A DNA stretch of 64,000 nt from positions 806,001-870,000 of the forward strand of contig NZ_CP073066.1 of NCBI RefSeq assembly GCF_018314255.1. Reading direction: 5' to 3'. Under the pieces are notes generated by a model. The model searched no databases and was not told where the DNA came from. It saw nothing but the letters and a program-made list of their open reading frames with translations. The translations under genes and the position numbers were made by a program. Shown here piece by piece: positions 28,500 to 36,812 of the stretch (position 1 is the first letter of the stretch; every line of letters begins with the position of its first letter). Source of the DNA: Lentilactobacillus buchneri (GTDB taxonomy: Bacteria; Bacillota; Bacilli; Lactobacillales; Lactobacillaceae).

Positions 28500-28692
28500 T
28501 GGAAACGTCTCAACCAGCCTGTGGCTAAAAACACGTTTGTTAGATTCTTTTGAGGTAGCTTAAGCTTTGAAAATACGCTCCGGGAGCCAGATGCTAACTT
28601 CTAAGACAATCATGATTCAAGCCCAAAATCAGGGCTTCAATCATGATTGTCTTAGAAACCGCATCTCCCGGCTCCCTCCGCGCTCTGCTCTA
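28500..28692 (-). repeat. R1 repeat copy d, between lysA and dapH
   Basis: On the minus strand it starts at the lysA TAG stop (28692-28690) with TAGAGCAGAGCGCGG. Inner arms AAGACAATCATGATT and AATCATGATTGTCTT are perfect complements of 15 bp. A second stem AAGCCC / GGGCTT forms the apex. Outer arms are GGGAGCC / GGCTCCC, and the tail GGAGCGTATTTTCAAAGC is conserved. The tail fades at about 28500. The inner arm shares no sequence with other copies. Confidence 0.85.
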
Positions 28693-29997
28693 GTTGAATT
28701 CCTCATCCAACGCCACCAAATCTTCAAAAGTTTCTCTTCTGATGGCAACCTGCGACTTGCCGTTTTCCACAAATACCACTGCCGGGCGGGGATTACGGTT
28801 ATAGTTGGAGGCCATTGCATAGCCATACGCTCCGGTGTCCAGCATCGCCAAAACATCTCCCGGTTGGGTGGCTGGTAAATCCTGCTTTTGAATCAGGATG
28901 TCACCGGACTCACAGTACTTACCGGCAATCCGGACCGTTTCTTTAATCGGTGCACTTGGGTCCTTGGCCAAGACCGCCTCGTATTTGGCTTGATACAGCG
29001 CGGGACGGATATTGTCACCCATTCCACCGTCAACCGTGACGTATGAGCGAATCCCCGGCACATCTTTGCGGCTGCCAACCGTATATAAATTGTATCCAGC
29101 GGGACCGGCGATTGACCGGCCTGGTTCAATCCAAACAGCGGGCATTGGCAGGTTGACTTCTTCGGTACGTTTCTTGATGGCCTTAACGATTGCATCGACA
29201 AACATTTCCGGAGCAATCGGGTCATCATCTTCCGTGTACTTGATGCCAAAACCACCACCGACGTTGACAACTTTGGCAACATAACCAATTTCTTTGTTCC
29301 AGTCTGCCAAAGTATCGATCAGCTTAACAGCAGCCATTTCAAATCCATTGACTTCAAAGATTTGCGAACCAATGTGGCAGTGAATCCCAAGCATGTTCAT
29401 CCGCTCATCTTCAAGGACCAGGCCCAATGCTTTACGGGCCTGACCGCTTTGAATATCGAAGCCAAACTTGCTGTCGACTTGACCGGTCTGATCATATTCG
29501 TGGGTGTGGGCGGAAACCCCCGGTGTTACCCGCAGCATCACGTTGATGTGTGATTGTTTATCTTCCAAAACTTCTTTTAACAGGTCAATTTCATGGAAGT
29601 TGTCCAAAATGATGACCCCAATTTGATGTTCAACTGCCATTTCCAGTTCTTCGCGAGATTTGTCGTTGCCGTGGAAACTGACCCGTTCCATTGGAAAGCC
29701 CGCTTTAATGGCCGTGTATAATTCGCCGCCGGAAACAACGTCGATATGGCCCTTTTCCTGGTTAATCAGTTGAAACATTGCAATGCAGGCAAAGGCTTTG
29801 CTGGCATAACTGACCGCAAAATCGACGCCGTTATCTTGGAACACCTTTTGAAAATGGTGAATCTGGTCACGGATGGATTTCACATCGTAGACCACCAGAG
29901 GGGTTTTATATTGCTTAACCAGATCCAATGAATCTACTCCCCCGATTTCCAAGTGTCCCGCTTGATTGGTTGATAACTGGTCGATTTGATTGCTCAT
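28690..29997 (-). CDS. lysA: Diaminopimelate decarboxylase
   Basis: The enzyme decarboxylates meso-diaminopimelate to L-lysine with pyridoxal phosphate. The 435-residue protein has the cofactor Lys68 in SYASKAFACIA. The HCHIGSQI and GGGFGIKY motifs and the C-terminal catalytic CESGDIL segment are present. The frame is open upstream into repeat sequence, but the ATG at 29997 with GGAGGAG nine bases before it gives the normal length. It is the first gene behind the lysine riboswitch. Confidence 0.95.
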   Translation of the reverse strand: MSNQIDQLSTNQAGHLEIGGVDSLDLVKQYKTPLVVYDVKSIRDQIHHFQKVFQDNGVDFAVSYASKAFACIAMFQLINQEKGHIDVVSGGELYTAIKAGFPMERVSFHGNDKSREELEMAVEHQIGVIILDNFHEIDLLKEVLEDKQSHINVMLRVTPGVSAHTHEYDQTGQVDSKFGFDIQSGQARKALGLVLEDERMNMLGIHCHIGSQIFEVNGFEMAAVKLIDTLADWNKEIGYVAKVVNVGGGFGIKYTEDDDPIAPEMFVDAIVKAIKKRTEEVNLPMPAVWIEPGRSIAGPAGYNLYTVGSRKDVPGIRSYVTVDGGMGDNIRPALYQAKYEAVLAKDPSAPIKETVRIAGKYCESGDILIQKQDLPATQPGDVLAMLDTGAYGYAMASNYNRNPRPAVVFVENGKSQVAIRRETFEDLVALDEEFN

Positions 29998-30054
29998 GTT
30001 TTCTCCTCCAAAATATCTTTTTGTGAATGATGGTGTGGTGAGGTGTTGGTGGGT

Positions 30055-30400
30055 GGTAGAAGCTGTGTCTGTCGAGGCTTGTCGCGCAGGAAGCACGTTT
30101 GTCATGATTCTTGCGTGCTCCCTTCGGCCTCCGAAACACGTTTGTTAGGCTCTTTTGAAATCCCTTCGGCCTTGAAAATACGCTCCGACGGCCGGGTGAA
30201 ACCCTGCCTAGCCTACCAGCCCTCGTCGCGCAGGAAGCACGTTTGTTATGATTCTTTGAGCTCCCTGCAGCTTCCAAAATACGCTCCGAGGGCCAGAGGC
30301 TAACTTCTAAGGGGACCTTTGATTAAAGTTCCAAAACCGGGAACTTCAATCAAAGTCCCCTTAGAAACCGCCTCTACCAGCCCTCGTCGCGCTCTTAATA
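30055..30400 (-). repeat. R1 repeat copies e, composite of at least two units
   Basis: On the minus strand the first unit begins AAGAGCGCGACGAGGGC at about 30397, directly after the riboswitch terminator. It carries GGTTTCTAAG / CTTAGAAGTTAGC arms and a GAAGTTCC / GGAACTT inner stem, then CTCGGAGCGTATTTT. A second unit from about 30236 (GCGCGACGAGGGCTGG) lacks the inner hairpin but has GGCTAGGCAGGG and the CCGGCCGTCGGAGCG tail. Further tail pieces reach about 30060. These form the lysA leader. Confidence 0.82.
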
Positions 30401-30655
30401 AAAAAATCTCCTCATTCGGCGTTCGCCAAACAAAGAGATTCAGAATTTTAGTTCAATATCATTCCGTATCATTTGTCGTTAGCGCCCCGCAGCCGACTTA
30501 TCCGCCGCGACAGTCCATAGCCTCTTAAGCTAAGTCCCAGCGCGCCAAGTGCTACCTCACATGGTGCTTCGGCAACCGCCCCTTTCATTAGCTTCAAAGT
30601 TCAGGTAGGAACTCCACTAATTACTGATGTTGGTTGCAACCTCTAATGATTTAAT
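30400..30655 (-). promoter_or_regulatory. Lysine riboswitch (L box) with intrinsic terminator
   Basis: On the minus strand the leader contains the L-box hallmarks GGAGTTCC, GAAAGGGGCGGTTGCCGAAG and GGCTATGGACTGTCG in the correct order. It ends in a terminator, AATCTC / GAGATT with inner TTGGCG / CGCCGA, followed by seven T (30440-30400). Lysine binding to this aptamer class favours termination, so lysA-dapHLAB-patA-asd should be switched off by lysine. An R1 array lies between the terminator and lysA. Confidence 0.94.
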
Positions 30656-30662
30656 TCACATA

Positions 30663-30691
30663 ATTCTATAATGATTCTCATAAAATGTCAA
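30663..30691 (-). promoter_or_regulatory. Promoter of the lysine operon
   Basis: The minus strand has a consensus -35 TTGACA (30691-30686) and a -10 TAGAAT (30668-30663), 17 bp apart, just before the riboswitch. Confidence 0.8.
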
Positions 30692-30750
30692 CCACTTTTA
30701 TGAGTCCGGATGCAAATTCATGCAAACCAATCACGATAAACTGATGACTC

Positions 30751-30778
30751 TTGCAAATTAATTCAAAACTGCTAAAAT
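30751..30778 (+). promoter_or_regulatory. Promoter of the aspartate kinase-dapF operon
   Basis: TTGCAA at 30751-30756 and TAAAAT at 30773-30778 are 16 bp apart. No riboswitch or T-box is seen in the short leader, so control differs from the divergent lysine operon. Confidence 0.65.
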
Positions 30779-30833
30779 TCGTTTTAACAATCTCTAACCG
30801 AATTGTTAATTAATGGGAATATCCAGGGAGTGA

Positions 30834-32237
30834 ATGAAAGTTATGAAAGTCGTTAAGTTTGGGGGCAGTTCGTTAGCCGACGCCGCCCACGTTCAAAAGG
30901 TGATTCGAATCGTTCAAAGCGATCCGGAACGAAAGGTGGTCGTGACTTCGGCGCCGGGCAAAAGATTCGCCGATGATATCAAAGTCACTGATCTCTTGAT
31001 CAAATATGCCAATGCGATCATCGATGGAACGGATGCCAAAGCCACTGTTGCAACCATTTTTGACCGTTACCAGGAAATTGGCAATGGCTTCCATGTTTCA
31101 AAAAGCGTCCTTGATGATCTTAAGGCCAAATTAACTGCCCTGCCCGATCAATCATATCCAAACGACGACTACCTGATGGCCGCCTTTAAAGCTCATGGTG
31201 AGCGATTGAACGCTGAATTATTTGCCGCCTGCCTGACTGAGGCCGGGACCCAAGCGCGCTTCGTTGATCCTAGCGAAGCCGGCATCCTGTTAAGCGACAA
31301 TCCCAATGGCGCCACCGTTCTTGAACAAACCTACGACAATCTCGCTGATTTGACATATGGTGAGGAAACGTTGGTCTTCCCTGGGTTCTTTGGATTCACC
31401 CAAGAAGGCAACATTGCCACTTTCGCTCGGGGCGGGTCCGATATTACCGGCTCCATTTTAGCTCGCGGCCTAAAGGCGGATCTCTACGAAAACTTCACCG
31501 ATGTCGATGCAATCTTCGCTGCCAACCCGAAAATTGTTCCGGATGCCCGACCGATTCATAAAATGACTTTCAGAGAAATGCGTGAACTTTCATACGCCGG
31601 CTTTTCAGTTTTCAACGATGAAGCAATCATTCCAGCTATTCAAGGTCGAGTTCCAATTAACGTTAAGAACACCAACAATCCCGATCTCCCAGGGACATTG
31701 ATTGTCCCCGAAAAAGATTTTACTTCAAAAAAACCGGTGACCGGCATTGCCGCATCCAACCGATTCTCAGCCCTTTATCTCCACAGATACCTGCTGAACA
31801 AGGAAGTTGGCTTTACCCTCAAAATTCTCCAAATTCTGTATAAATACGATGTTTCCTACGAACACATGCCATCAGGAATTGACGACTTGACGATCATATT
31901 TGACCGCAGTCAGCTGGACAGTGATACAATTAAAAAAATGTGTCACGACATTCAGGTTGAACTGAATCCAGATACGTTGGATTGGATCGACGATTACGCC
32001 ATTATCATGGTGGTCGGCGAAGGGATGCGGGCAAGAGTCGGCACGATTGAAAATATCATCCGGCCATTGGCTGAACACGACATCCCCGTCCATATGATTA
32101 ATCAAGGGGCGTCTAGAATTTCAATTATGCTGGGCACTCGTCAATCAGACGCCGACGCAGCAGTTAAATACATTTACCAACATTTTTTTAAAGAAGATCC
32201 TTCCGTTAACCAACTTGAATACCAGGCGGAAGTGTAG
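30834..32237 (+). CDS. Aspartate kinase
   Basis: The enzyme phosphorylates aspartate at the head of the lysine/threonine/methionine pathway. The 467-residue monofunctional protein has the KFGGSSLAD nucleotide motif at its start and FARGGSDITGS near residue 200. C-terminal tandem ACT domains follow, with VVGEGMRARVG and MINQGASRISIML. In length it resembles the threonine-type kinase YclM of Bacillus. The ATG at 30843 gives the canonical MKVVKFGGSS start; AGGGAG lies 3 bases before ATG 30834 and 12 before 30843, so the choice is open. dapF follows after 12 bp. Confidence 0.93.
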   Translation: MKVMKVVKFGGSSLADAAHVQKVIRIVQSDPERKVVVTSAPGKRFADDIKVTDLLIKYANAIIDGTDAKATVATIFDRYQEIGNGFHVSKSVLDDLKAKLTALPDQSYPNDDYLMAAFKAHGERLNAELFAACLTEAGTQARFVDPSEAGILLSDNPNGATVLEQTYDNLADLTYGEETLVFPGFFGFTQEGNIATFARGGSDITGSILARGLKADLYENFTDVDAIFAANPKIVPDARPIHKMTFREMRELSYAGFSVFNDEAIIPAIQGRVPINVKNTNNPDLPGTLIVPEKDFTSKKPVTGIAASNRFSALYLHRYLLNKEVGFTLKILQILYKYDVSYEHMPSGIDDLTIIFDRSQLDSDTIKKMCHDIQVELNPDTLDWIDDYAIIMVVGEGMRARVGTIENIIRPLAEHDIPVHMINQGASRISIMLGTRQSDADAAVKYIYQHFFKEDPSVNQLEYQAEV

Positions 32238-32249
32238 AGGAGGCGCGTT

Positions 32250-33242
32250 ATGGTTCAATTACTCAAAGTTCATGGATCACAAAATAAGTTCTTTATCTTA
32301 GATCAAACAGCTTTACAAACTAAATTAAGTCAGCCCGAATTGGTGGCCTTGGCTAAACACATTACTGAACCTGAAACGGGGCTCCTCGATGGTGCCGACG
32401 GCCTGTTGGTCATTGACGATTCCGACCATCCAGACACTTTAGGCAGCATGCAGGTCATCAACACCGATGGCAGAATTGCGTCAATGTGTGGCAACGGACT
32501 GCGCACCGTTTCCCGTTATCTGTCAGACAAATTTGGCAAAGATCAATTCAAGGTCGAAACGATGGATAGTGATCTGCATGTTCATCGTGAAGCGGACTTG
32601 GCTGACAACGTGCCAACCTTCAGCGTTGAAATTTCTCCGGTGACATTCGCTAAGGAAACCCTGCCTTTTGACAATTTAGGCACCGATACACTCATCAACA
32701 AGGCCGTTCCCGAATTTGCGCCCGGCCTTAAATTCACCGCAATTAGCGTTCCCAATCCCCACTTAATCAGTTTTGTGGACGAGGAAACCATGCACTCAAA
32801 GACCTTGGGGCAACTGGGCAAGATGCTCAACGACCCCAATCCTTATTTCCCAGATGGTGTTAACGTCAGCTTTGCCCAGATTCTCGACCACAACACGCTG
32901 TTCGTTCGAACTTATGAACGTGGTGTCGGCTTCACCAATGCCTGTGGAACCGGTATGTCGGCAACCAGCTTGGCGTTTTGCCTCAACCATCCGGAAATGG
33001 CCGACTTTGACGAACTGATCTCGGTTTATAATCCTGGTGGCATGGTTAAGACCAGGGTTCACAGCCGCGATGATACCTTCTCAATTGACTTGATCGGTAA
33101 CGCGACTTTCACTCACAAGATTGAAATTCCGGAAGCCGATCTCCATGCCAATGATTTAGAGCATGCACAGGTCACAGAAACAGATGAACAACCGGCATAC
33201 CTGAGATTTGTGGAAAGTCTTAAAAACCAACTGGTTAAATAA
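32250..33242 (+). CDS. dapF: Diaminopimelate epimerase
   Basis: The enzyme converts LL- to meso-diaminopimelate, needed for peptidoglycan and for LysA. The 330-residue protein has both catalytic cysteines, Cys80 in SMCGNGLRT and Cys232 in NACGTGMSA. It is longer than the usual 275-residue enzyme because of an extended C-terminus (about residues 295-330), rich in acidic residues. The ribosome site GAGGAGGCG precedes the ATG. It is paired with aspartate kinase on the plus strand and completes the pathway of the divergent operon. Confidence 0.93.
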   Translation: MVQLLKVHGSQNKFFILDQTALQTKLSQPELVALAKHITEPETGLLDGADGLLVIDDSDHPDTLGSMQVINTDGRIASMCGNGLRTVSRYLSDKFGKDQFKVETMDSDLHVHREADLADNVPTFSVEISPVTFAKETLPFDNLGTDTLINKAVPEFAPGLKFTAISVPNPHLISFVDEETMHSKTLGQLGKMLNDPNPYFPDGVNVSFAQILDHNTLFVRTYERGVGFTNACGTGMSATSLAFCLNHPEMADFDELISVYNPGGMVKTRVHSRDDTFSIDLIGNATFTHKIEIPEADLHANDLEHAQVTETDEQPAYLRFVESLKNQLVK

Positions 33243-33280
33243 ACAAGAGTCGAACACAAGGCATCTTGATTGCAGAATTT

Positions 33281-33330
33281 AAGTAAAAAAGCGAGTTATT
33301 CCTGTTTTGGAATGACTCGCTTTTTTACTT
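33281..33330. terminator. Strong bidirectional terminator after dapF
   Basis: AAGTAAAAAAGCGAG and CTCGCTTTTTTACTT plus an inner TTCC/GGAA stem form an almost perfect hairpin with A- and T-runs on both sides. Confidence 0.92.
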
Positions 33331-33414
33331 GAATGGCCGGGATCAGCCGATGGTTCCACGTTTAAGCTAGCTATCGCGGCCCAGACATGATCAACAAATT
33401 AGTCTGTCTTAGCC

Positions 33415-33633
33415 TCATTTTTCAGTGTGCTCATTGACCCACACCTCATGGATTAATTGATTGGCCAACACCTTGCAAATCATTTCAATCAGCTGATCCT
33501 GCATGAAAGTGGTCGCGTCAAAGTCTGCCGGCTGCCCATTAATGGCGGTAATCCGCATCCGATCAGTTTGAATTTCAACGTTATATTTGGCAAAAGTATC
33601 AACAATCGCCTGTAATTTTTGCGCATTTAACAT
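33415..33633 (-). CDS. Hypothetical protein, 72 residues
   Basis: This is a small soluble protein, helical at both ends, with a central beta hairpin (VEIQTDRMRITAINGQ). The family is not recognised. The ATG follows directly on the stop of the 197-residue gene, and its ribosome site GGGAGGT lies inside that gene's last codons. The two are thus tightly coupled and probably function together. Confidence 0.7.
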   Translation of the reverse strand: MLNAQKLQAIVDTFAKYNVEIQTDRMRITAINGQPADFDATTFMQDQLIEMICKVLANQLIHEVWVNEHTEK

Positions 33634-34227
33634 TTACTGACCTCCCAGCCGCAGCTTTAGTCGCCATTCGTCTTGGCGGACTTGGTTCGGCTTGATGCGT
33701 AAATCCAGATAGGGCGCCACCAACAGCAAGAAATCTTTGACGTCTTCATAATGTGATTTGCTTGAGAAGTAATGATTGGCTTTGCGTTGGGACAACTTGT
33801 CAATTTTAATCTGCAGCTTGTTTAAATAGTCTTCCACCAGCTGAATGGTATTTTCCCGAATACTGGCAATCTGGGCAATCTTTTCGTCGTCAGGATCCTC
33901 AATCTCCAACTCTTCAACCAACTGGTAATGGTTTAATTCCTGGTCATCAGGATTAATCAGTTCCAAGTCACCGTCATCAACTGCGGCAGCAAAGGATTCG
34001 CCATCCGTTCGCGCCAAATAAGTGGGCAATTCTTCCCCGGTCATTTTAACCAGCAAAACGACTTTTCGGGCAATCCCTTGGCCAAATTTGATGTGAATGA
34101 CAAAATTCTTTTTGCCGATATAATTGACGTTGTCTAAAATTAATTGTGGGTTATGGGTAACCACTTCACCAATCGCGAAATAAGTCGCCCGTTTTGTTCG
34201 ATAAATCTCACCAAATTGTGGTGTCAA
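33634..34227 (-). CDS. Hypothetical protein, 197 residues
   Basis: The N-terminal half (about residues 1-90) looks beta-rich. A central acidic stretch (EELEIEDPDDEK) is followed by a long helix, likely a coiled coil (about residues 125-150), and a basic C-terminus. It has no membrane segment and no recognised domain. Ribosome site GAAAGGACG precedes the ATG. It is divergent from the nuclease-helicase gene, with about 140 bp between them, and coupled to a 72-residue partner. Confidence 0.72.
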   Translation of the reverse strand: MTPQFGEIYRTKRATYFAIGEVVTHNPQLILDNVNYIGKKNFVIHIKFGQGIARKVVLLVKMTGEELPTYLARTDGESFAAAVDDGDLELINPDDQELNHYQLVEELEIEDPDDEKIAQIASIRENTIQLVEDYLNKLQIKIDKLSQRKANHYFSSKSHYEDVKDFLLLVAPYLDLRIKPNQVRQDEWRLKLRLGGQ

Positions 34228-34370
34228 TTCTACACGTCCTTTCGTTGTTGCTCATAAGCATCATAATACGTTACTTGAAGATTTTTTCAAAGTCGGGATT
34301 TTCCAAACATATGTTCAATAATTTTGTATAATAGGTATTAGATAATTCAAAACGAAATGGAGGGGTCGTC

Positions 34371-36731
34371 ATGGCCGTACACCAAGTCGGTATTCGAGAA
34401 CTAGTGGAATTTTTACTGCGGACCGGTGACTTAAGCCCCGTCATCAGCAGTGAGAATACGGCACAAGAAGGCAGTCGGATCCACCGCAAAATTCAACGCA
34501 GCCGACCAGCTTCTTATCAATCAGAGGTGGCACTGAAAACCTCGATCCAGTATTTGGATGACGAATACGTCATTAGCGGTCGAGCAGACGGCATCGATGA
34601 CCGTGACGGCAAACCGTTGATCGAAGAAATTAAGACCTCCGACTTGGAATTCAGCTCGGTGCCGGACTCCACCCTTCAACTTTATTGGGGCCAAGTCAAA
34701 GTCTATGCTTACATCGTCATGCATCAAGCAGATATTCGATCAGTTGATCTACAGTTGACCTACGTTCAGACACCTGATGAAAAAATCACCACCAAGACCC
34801 AGACGATTACCAAAACCGACTCGGAACTCTTCTTCACCGCCTTGGTCACCGAATTTGAGCAATGGATCAAACTCCGGCATGAACTGGACGAAAACCGAAT
34901 CAGTTCAGCGAAAAAACTCCAATTTCCATTTTCCGACTACCGCCCCGGCCAGCACAAGTTAGCAACCAATGTCTACAAGACCATTCTTTTGGAAAAGCAC
35001 TTGTTTGTTGAAGCGCCAACTGGAACCGGCAAGACGATTTCTACCCTTTTTCCGGCAATTAAATCAATGGGTGAACAGCTGATCAACCGCATTTTTTATT
35101 TTACGGCCAAGCAGAGTACCCGTCACGTGGCGGAAAACACCATTTCGATGATGGCTGAACAAGGGCTGAAATTAAAAAGCATCACCCTCACCGCCAAGGA
35201 CAAGATTACGTTCCCAACTGAAAAAGAACTGCCACCTGAGAACAACCCCTACATGGTCGGCTACTATGACCGCGTCCGGCCGGCAATTAAAGATATTATT
35301 CAACACGAGAATCAAATCACCAAAGCCACCATTCAAGAATACGCAGAGAAGCACAAAGTTGACCCCTTCGAATTTTCACTCGACGTCAGCCTGTTTTGTG
35401 ATGTCATCATTTGCGACTATAACTACTTGTTTGATCCCCAGGTTCACCTGCAGCGTTTCTTCTCATTTCCCGATCCCACCAACTGCTTTTTGGTCGATGA
35501 AGTCCATAATCTGGTGCAGCGATCACGGGAAATGTATTCGGCGACGTTGGAATCATCACCGATTGATCCCCTCTTAGAACAGTTGGTGAAGAAAAAGGCA
35601 AGCAACCAAAAAGTCATTAAACGGCTTGAATCCTTGAAGCGCTCATTTAAACGTTATAGCAAACCAGCCTCAGAAGTGGTTGATAAGCAGATTGCTCAAC
35701 TGGCTCCACTGGATAATTTCAATAACACTTTGGAGAATCTAATCGAAACGATTCACCAGTGGCTGGCAACCCAAGCCCCGAGTGATACCGTTGACGCGGT
35801 AGTCGACTATTATCTGCAATGCCGCCGCTATTACCTGATCAGCACCTTTTATGACGAAACCTACCGCACACGGATCATCATTGGCGATCACACCATCATT
35901 TTTCGCCAGTTCTGCATGGATCCCAGCAAGCAGCTCAAAGCCTGCTTGAACCTTGGCCGGGCTGCAATCCTATTTTCGGCCACTTTGAGCCCGATGTCAT
36001 ATTACCGACAAGTCTTGGGTAACGAGGAAGACAGTTTGGGAATGATTTCACACTCGTCATTTCCACCCCAAAATTGCCAGGTGATTATCGCCAACAACAT
36101 CAATACACTATACGCCAACCGGGAAAATAGTCTGGAGCCGATCTGCGAGAACATTTACACCATGATCACTCAAAAGGTTGGCCATTACATGATGTTCTTC
36201 CCTTCAATGGCGTACCTGAACGCCACATTGAGTAAATTTGTCGAGCTGCATCCAGATATTGACGTTATCAACCAGCAGCCGGAAATGGACAATGCGGCCC
36301 GGACCGCCTTTTTGGATGCCTTTCGCACGGAAGATCATCAAACCAAAGTTGGTTTTGCTTTACTGGGTGGCATTTTTTCGGAAGGCATCGATCTGAAAAA
36401 TGATCAGCTGATTGGCGTCGGCATTATCAGTGTCGGTCTTCCCGGCATGAACAAAGAATCCGACCTCATCAGAGACTACTTTGACTCATTGAATGGTCAA
36501 GGATTCTCATTTGCCTATCAGCTGCCAGGCTTTAATAACGTCAGCCAGGCCGCCGGACGGGTAATTCGCACTGACGAAGACAAAGGTGTGATCGTTTTGA
36601 TGGATCAACGCTTCAACCAAACCCGTTACCGGCAAATTTTCCCCCAGAATTGGACCAACATTAAGGTCACCAATAATCCCAATCAGCTAAGAAATGTCCT
36701 GCAAAACTTTTGGCAGCACGGTAATCAGTAA
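34371..36731 (+). CDS. PD-(D/E)XK nuclease fused to DinG/Rad3-type helicase
   Basis: The 786-residue protein joins an N-terminal RecB/Cas4-like nuclease (motif GRADGIDD...LIEEIKTS, about residues 66-88) to a superfamily 2 helicase of the DinG/XPD type. The helicase has Walker A EAPTGTGKT (about residue 219), DEVH box (about 383), SATLSPMSYY and C-terminal QAAGRVIR. In relatives, four cysteines between motifs I and II hold an Fe-S cluster. Here the corresponding positions appear to be Thr, Leu, Asn and Asp, so the cluster seems lost. GGAGGGG precedes the ATG. DNA repair is the likely process; it is not part of a CRISPR locus. Confidence 0.88.
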   Translation: MAVHQVGIRELVEFLLRTGDLSPVISSENTAQEGSRIHRKIQRSRPASYQSEVALKTSIQYLDDEYVISGRADGIDDRDGKPLIEEIKTSDLEFSSVPDSTLQLYWGQVKVYAYIVMHQADIRSVDLQLTYVQTPDEKITTKTQTITKTDSELFFTALVTEFEQWIKLRHELDENRISSAKKLQFPFSDYRPGQHKLATNVYKTILLEKHLFVEAPTGTGKTISTLFPAIKSMGEQLINRIFYFTAKQSTRHVAENTISMMAEQGLKLKSITLTAKDKITFPTEKELPPENNPYMVGYYDRVRPAIKDIIQHENQITKATIQEYAEKHKVDPFEFSLDVSLFCDVIICDYNYLFDPQVHLQRFFSFPDPTNCFLVDEVHNLVQRSREMYSATLESSPIDPLLEQLVKKKASNQKVIKRLESLKRSFKRYSKPASEVVDKQIAQLAPLDNFNNTLENLIETIHQWLATQAPSDTVDAVVDYYLQCRRYYLISTFYDETYRTRIIIGDHTIIFRQFCMDPSKQLKACLNLGRAAILFSATLSPMSYYRQVLGNEEDSLGMISHSSFPPQNCQVIIANNINTLYANRENSLEPICENIYTMITQKVGHYMMFFPSMAYLNATLSKFVELHPDIDVINQQPEMDNAARTAFLDAFRTEDHQTKVGFALLGGIFSEGIDLKNDQLIGVGIISVGLPGMNKESDLIRDYFDSLNGQGFSFAYQLPGFNNVSQAAGRVIRTDEDKGVIVLMDQRFNQTRYRQIFPQNWTNIKVTNNPNQLRNVLQNFWQHGNQ

Positions 36732-36812
36732 GTGTTCTCGTGCCAAAAAAAGCGAATGGGTGTATACTAATAACGCTGTTCGTTAATCGAATTAAAGCCA
36801 GGAGGGGTAATC

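Noticed and set aside
29998..30105. N-terminal extension of lysA by 36 residues
   Set aside because: The added part lies in the repeat-rich leader, has no ribosome site and is not needed for normal length; the ATG at 29997 has GGAGGAG.
34371..36731. Cas4 or type IV DinG CRISPR protein
   Set aside because: The nuclease-DinG fusion resembles a general repair enzyme; no cas genes or arrays are near.
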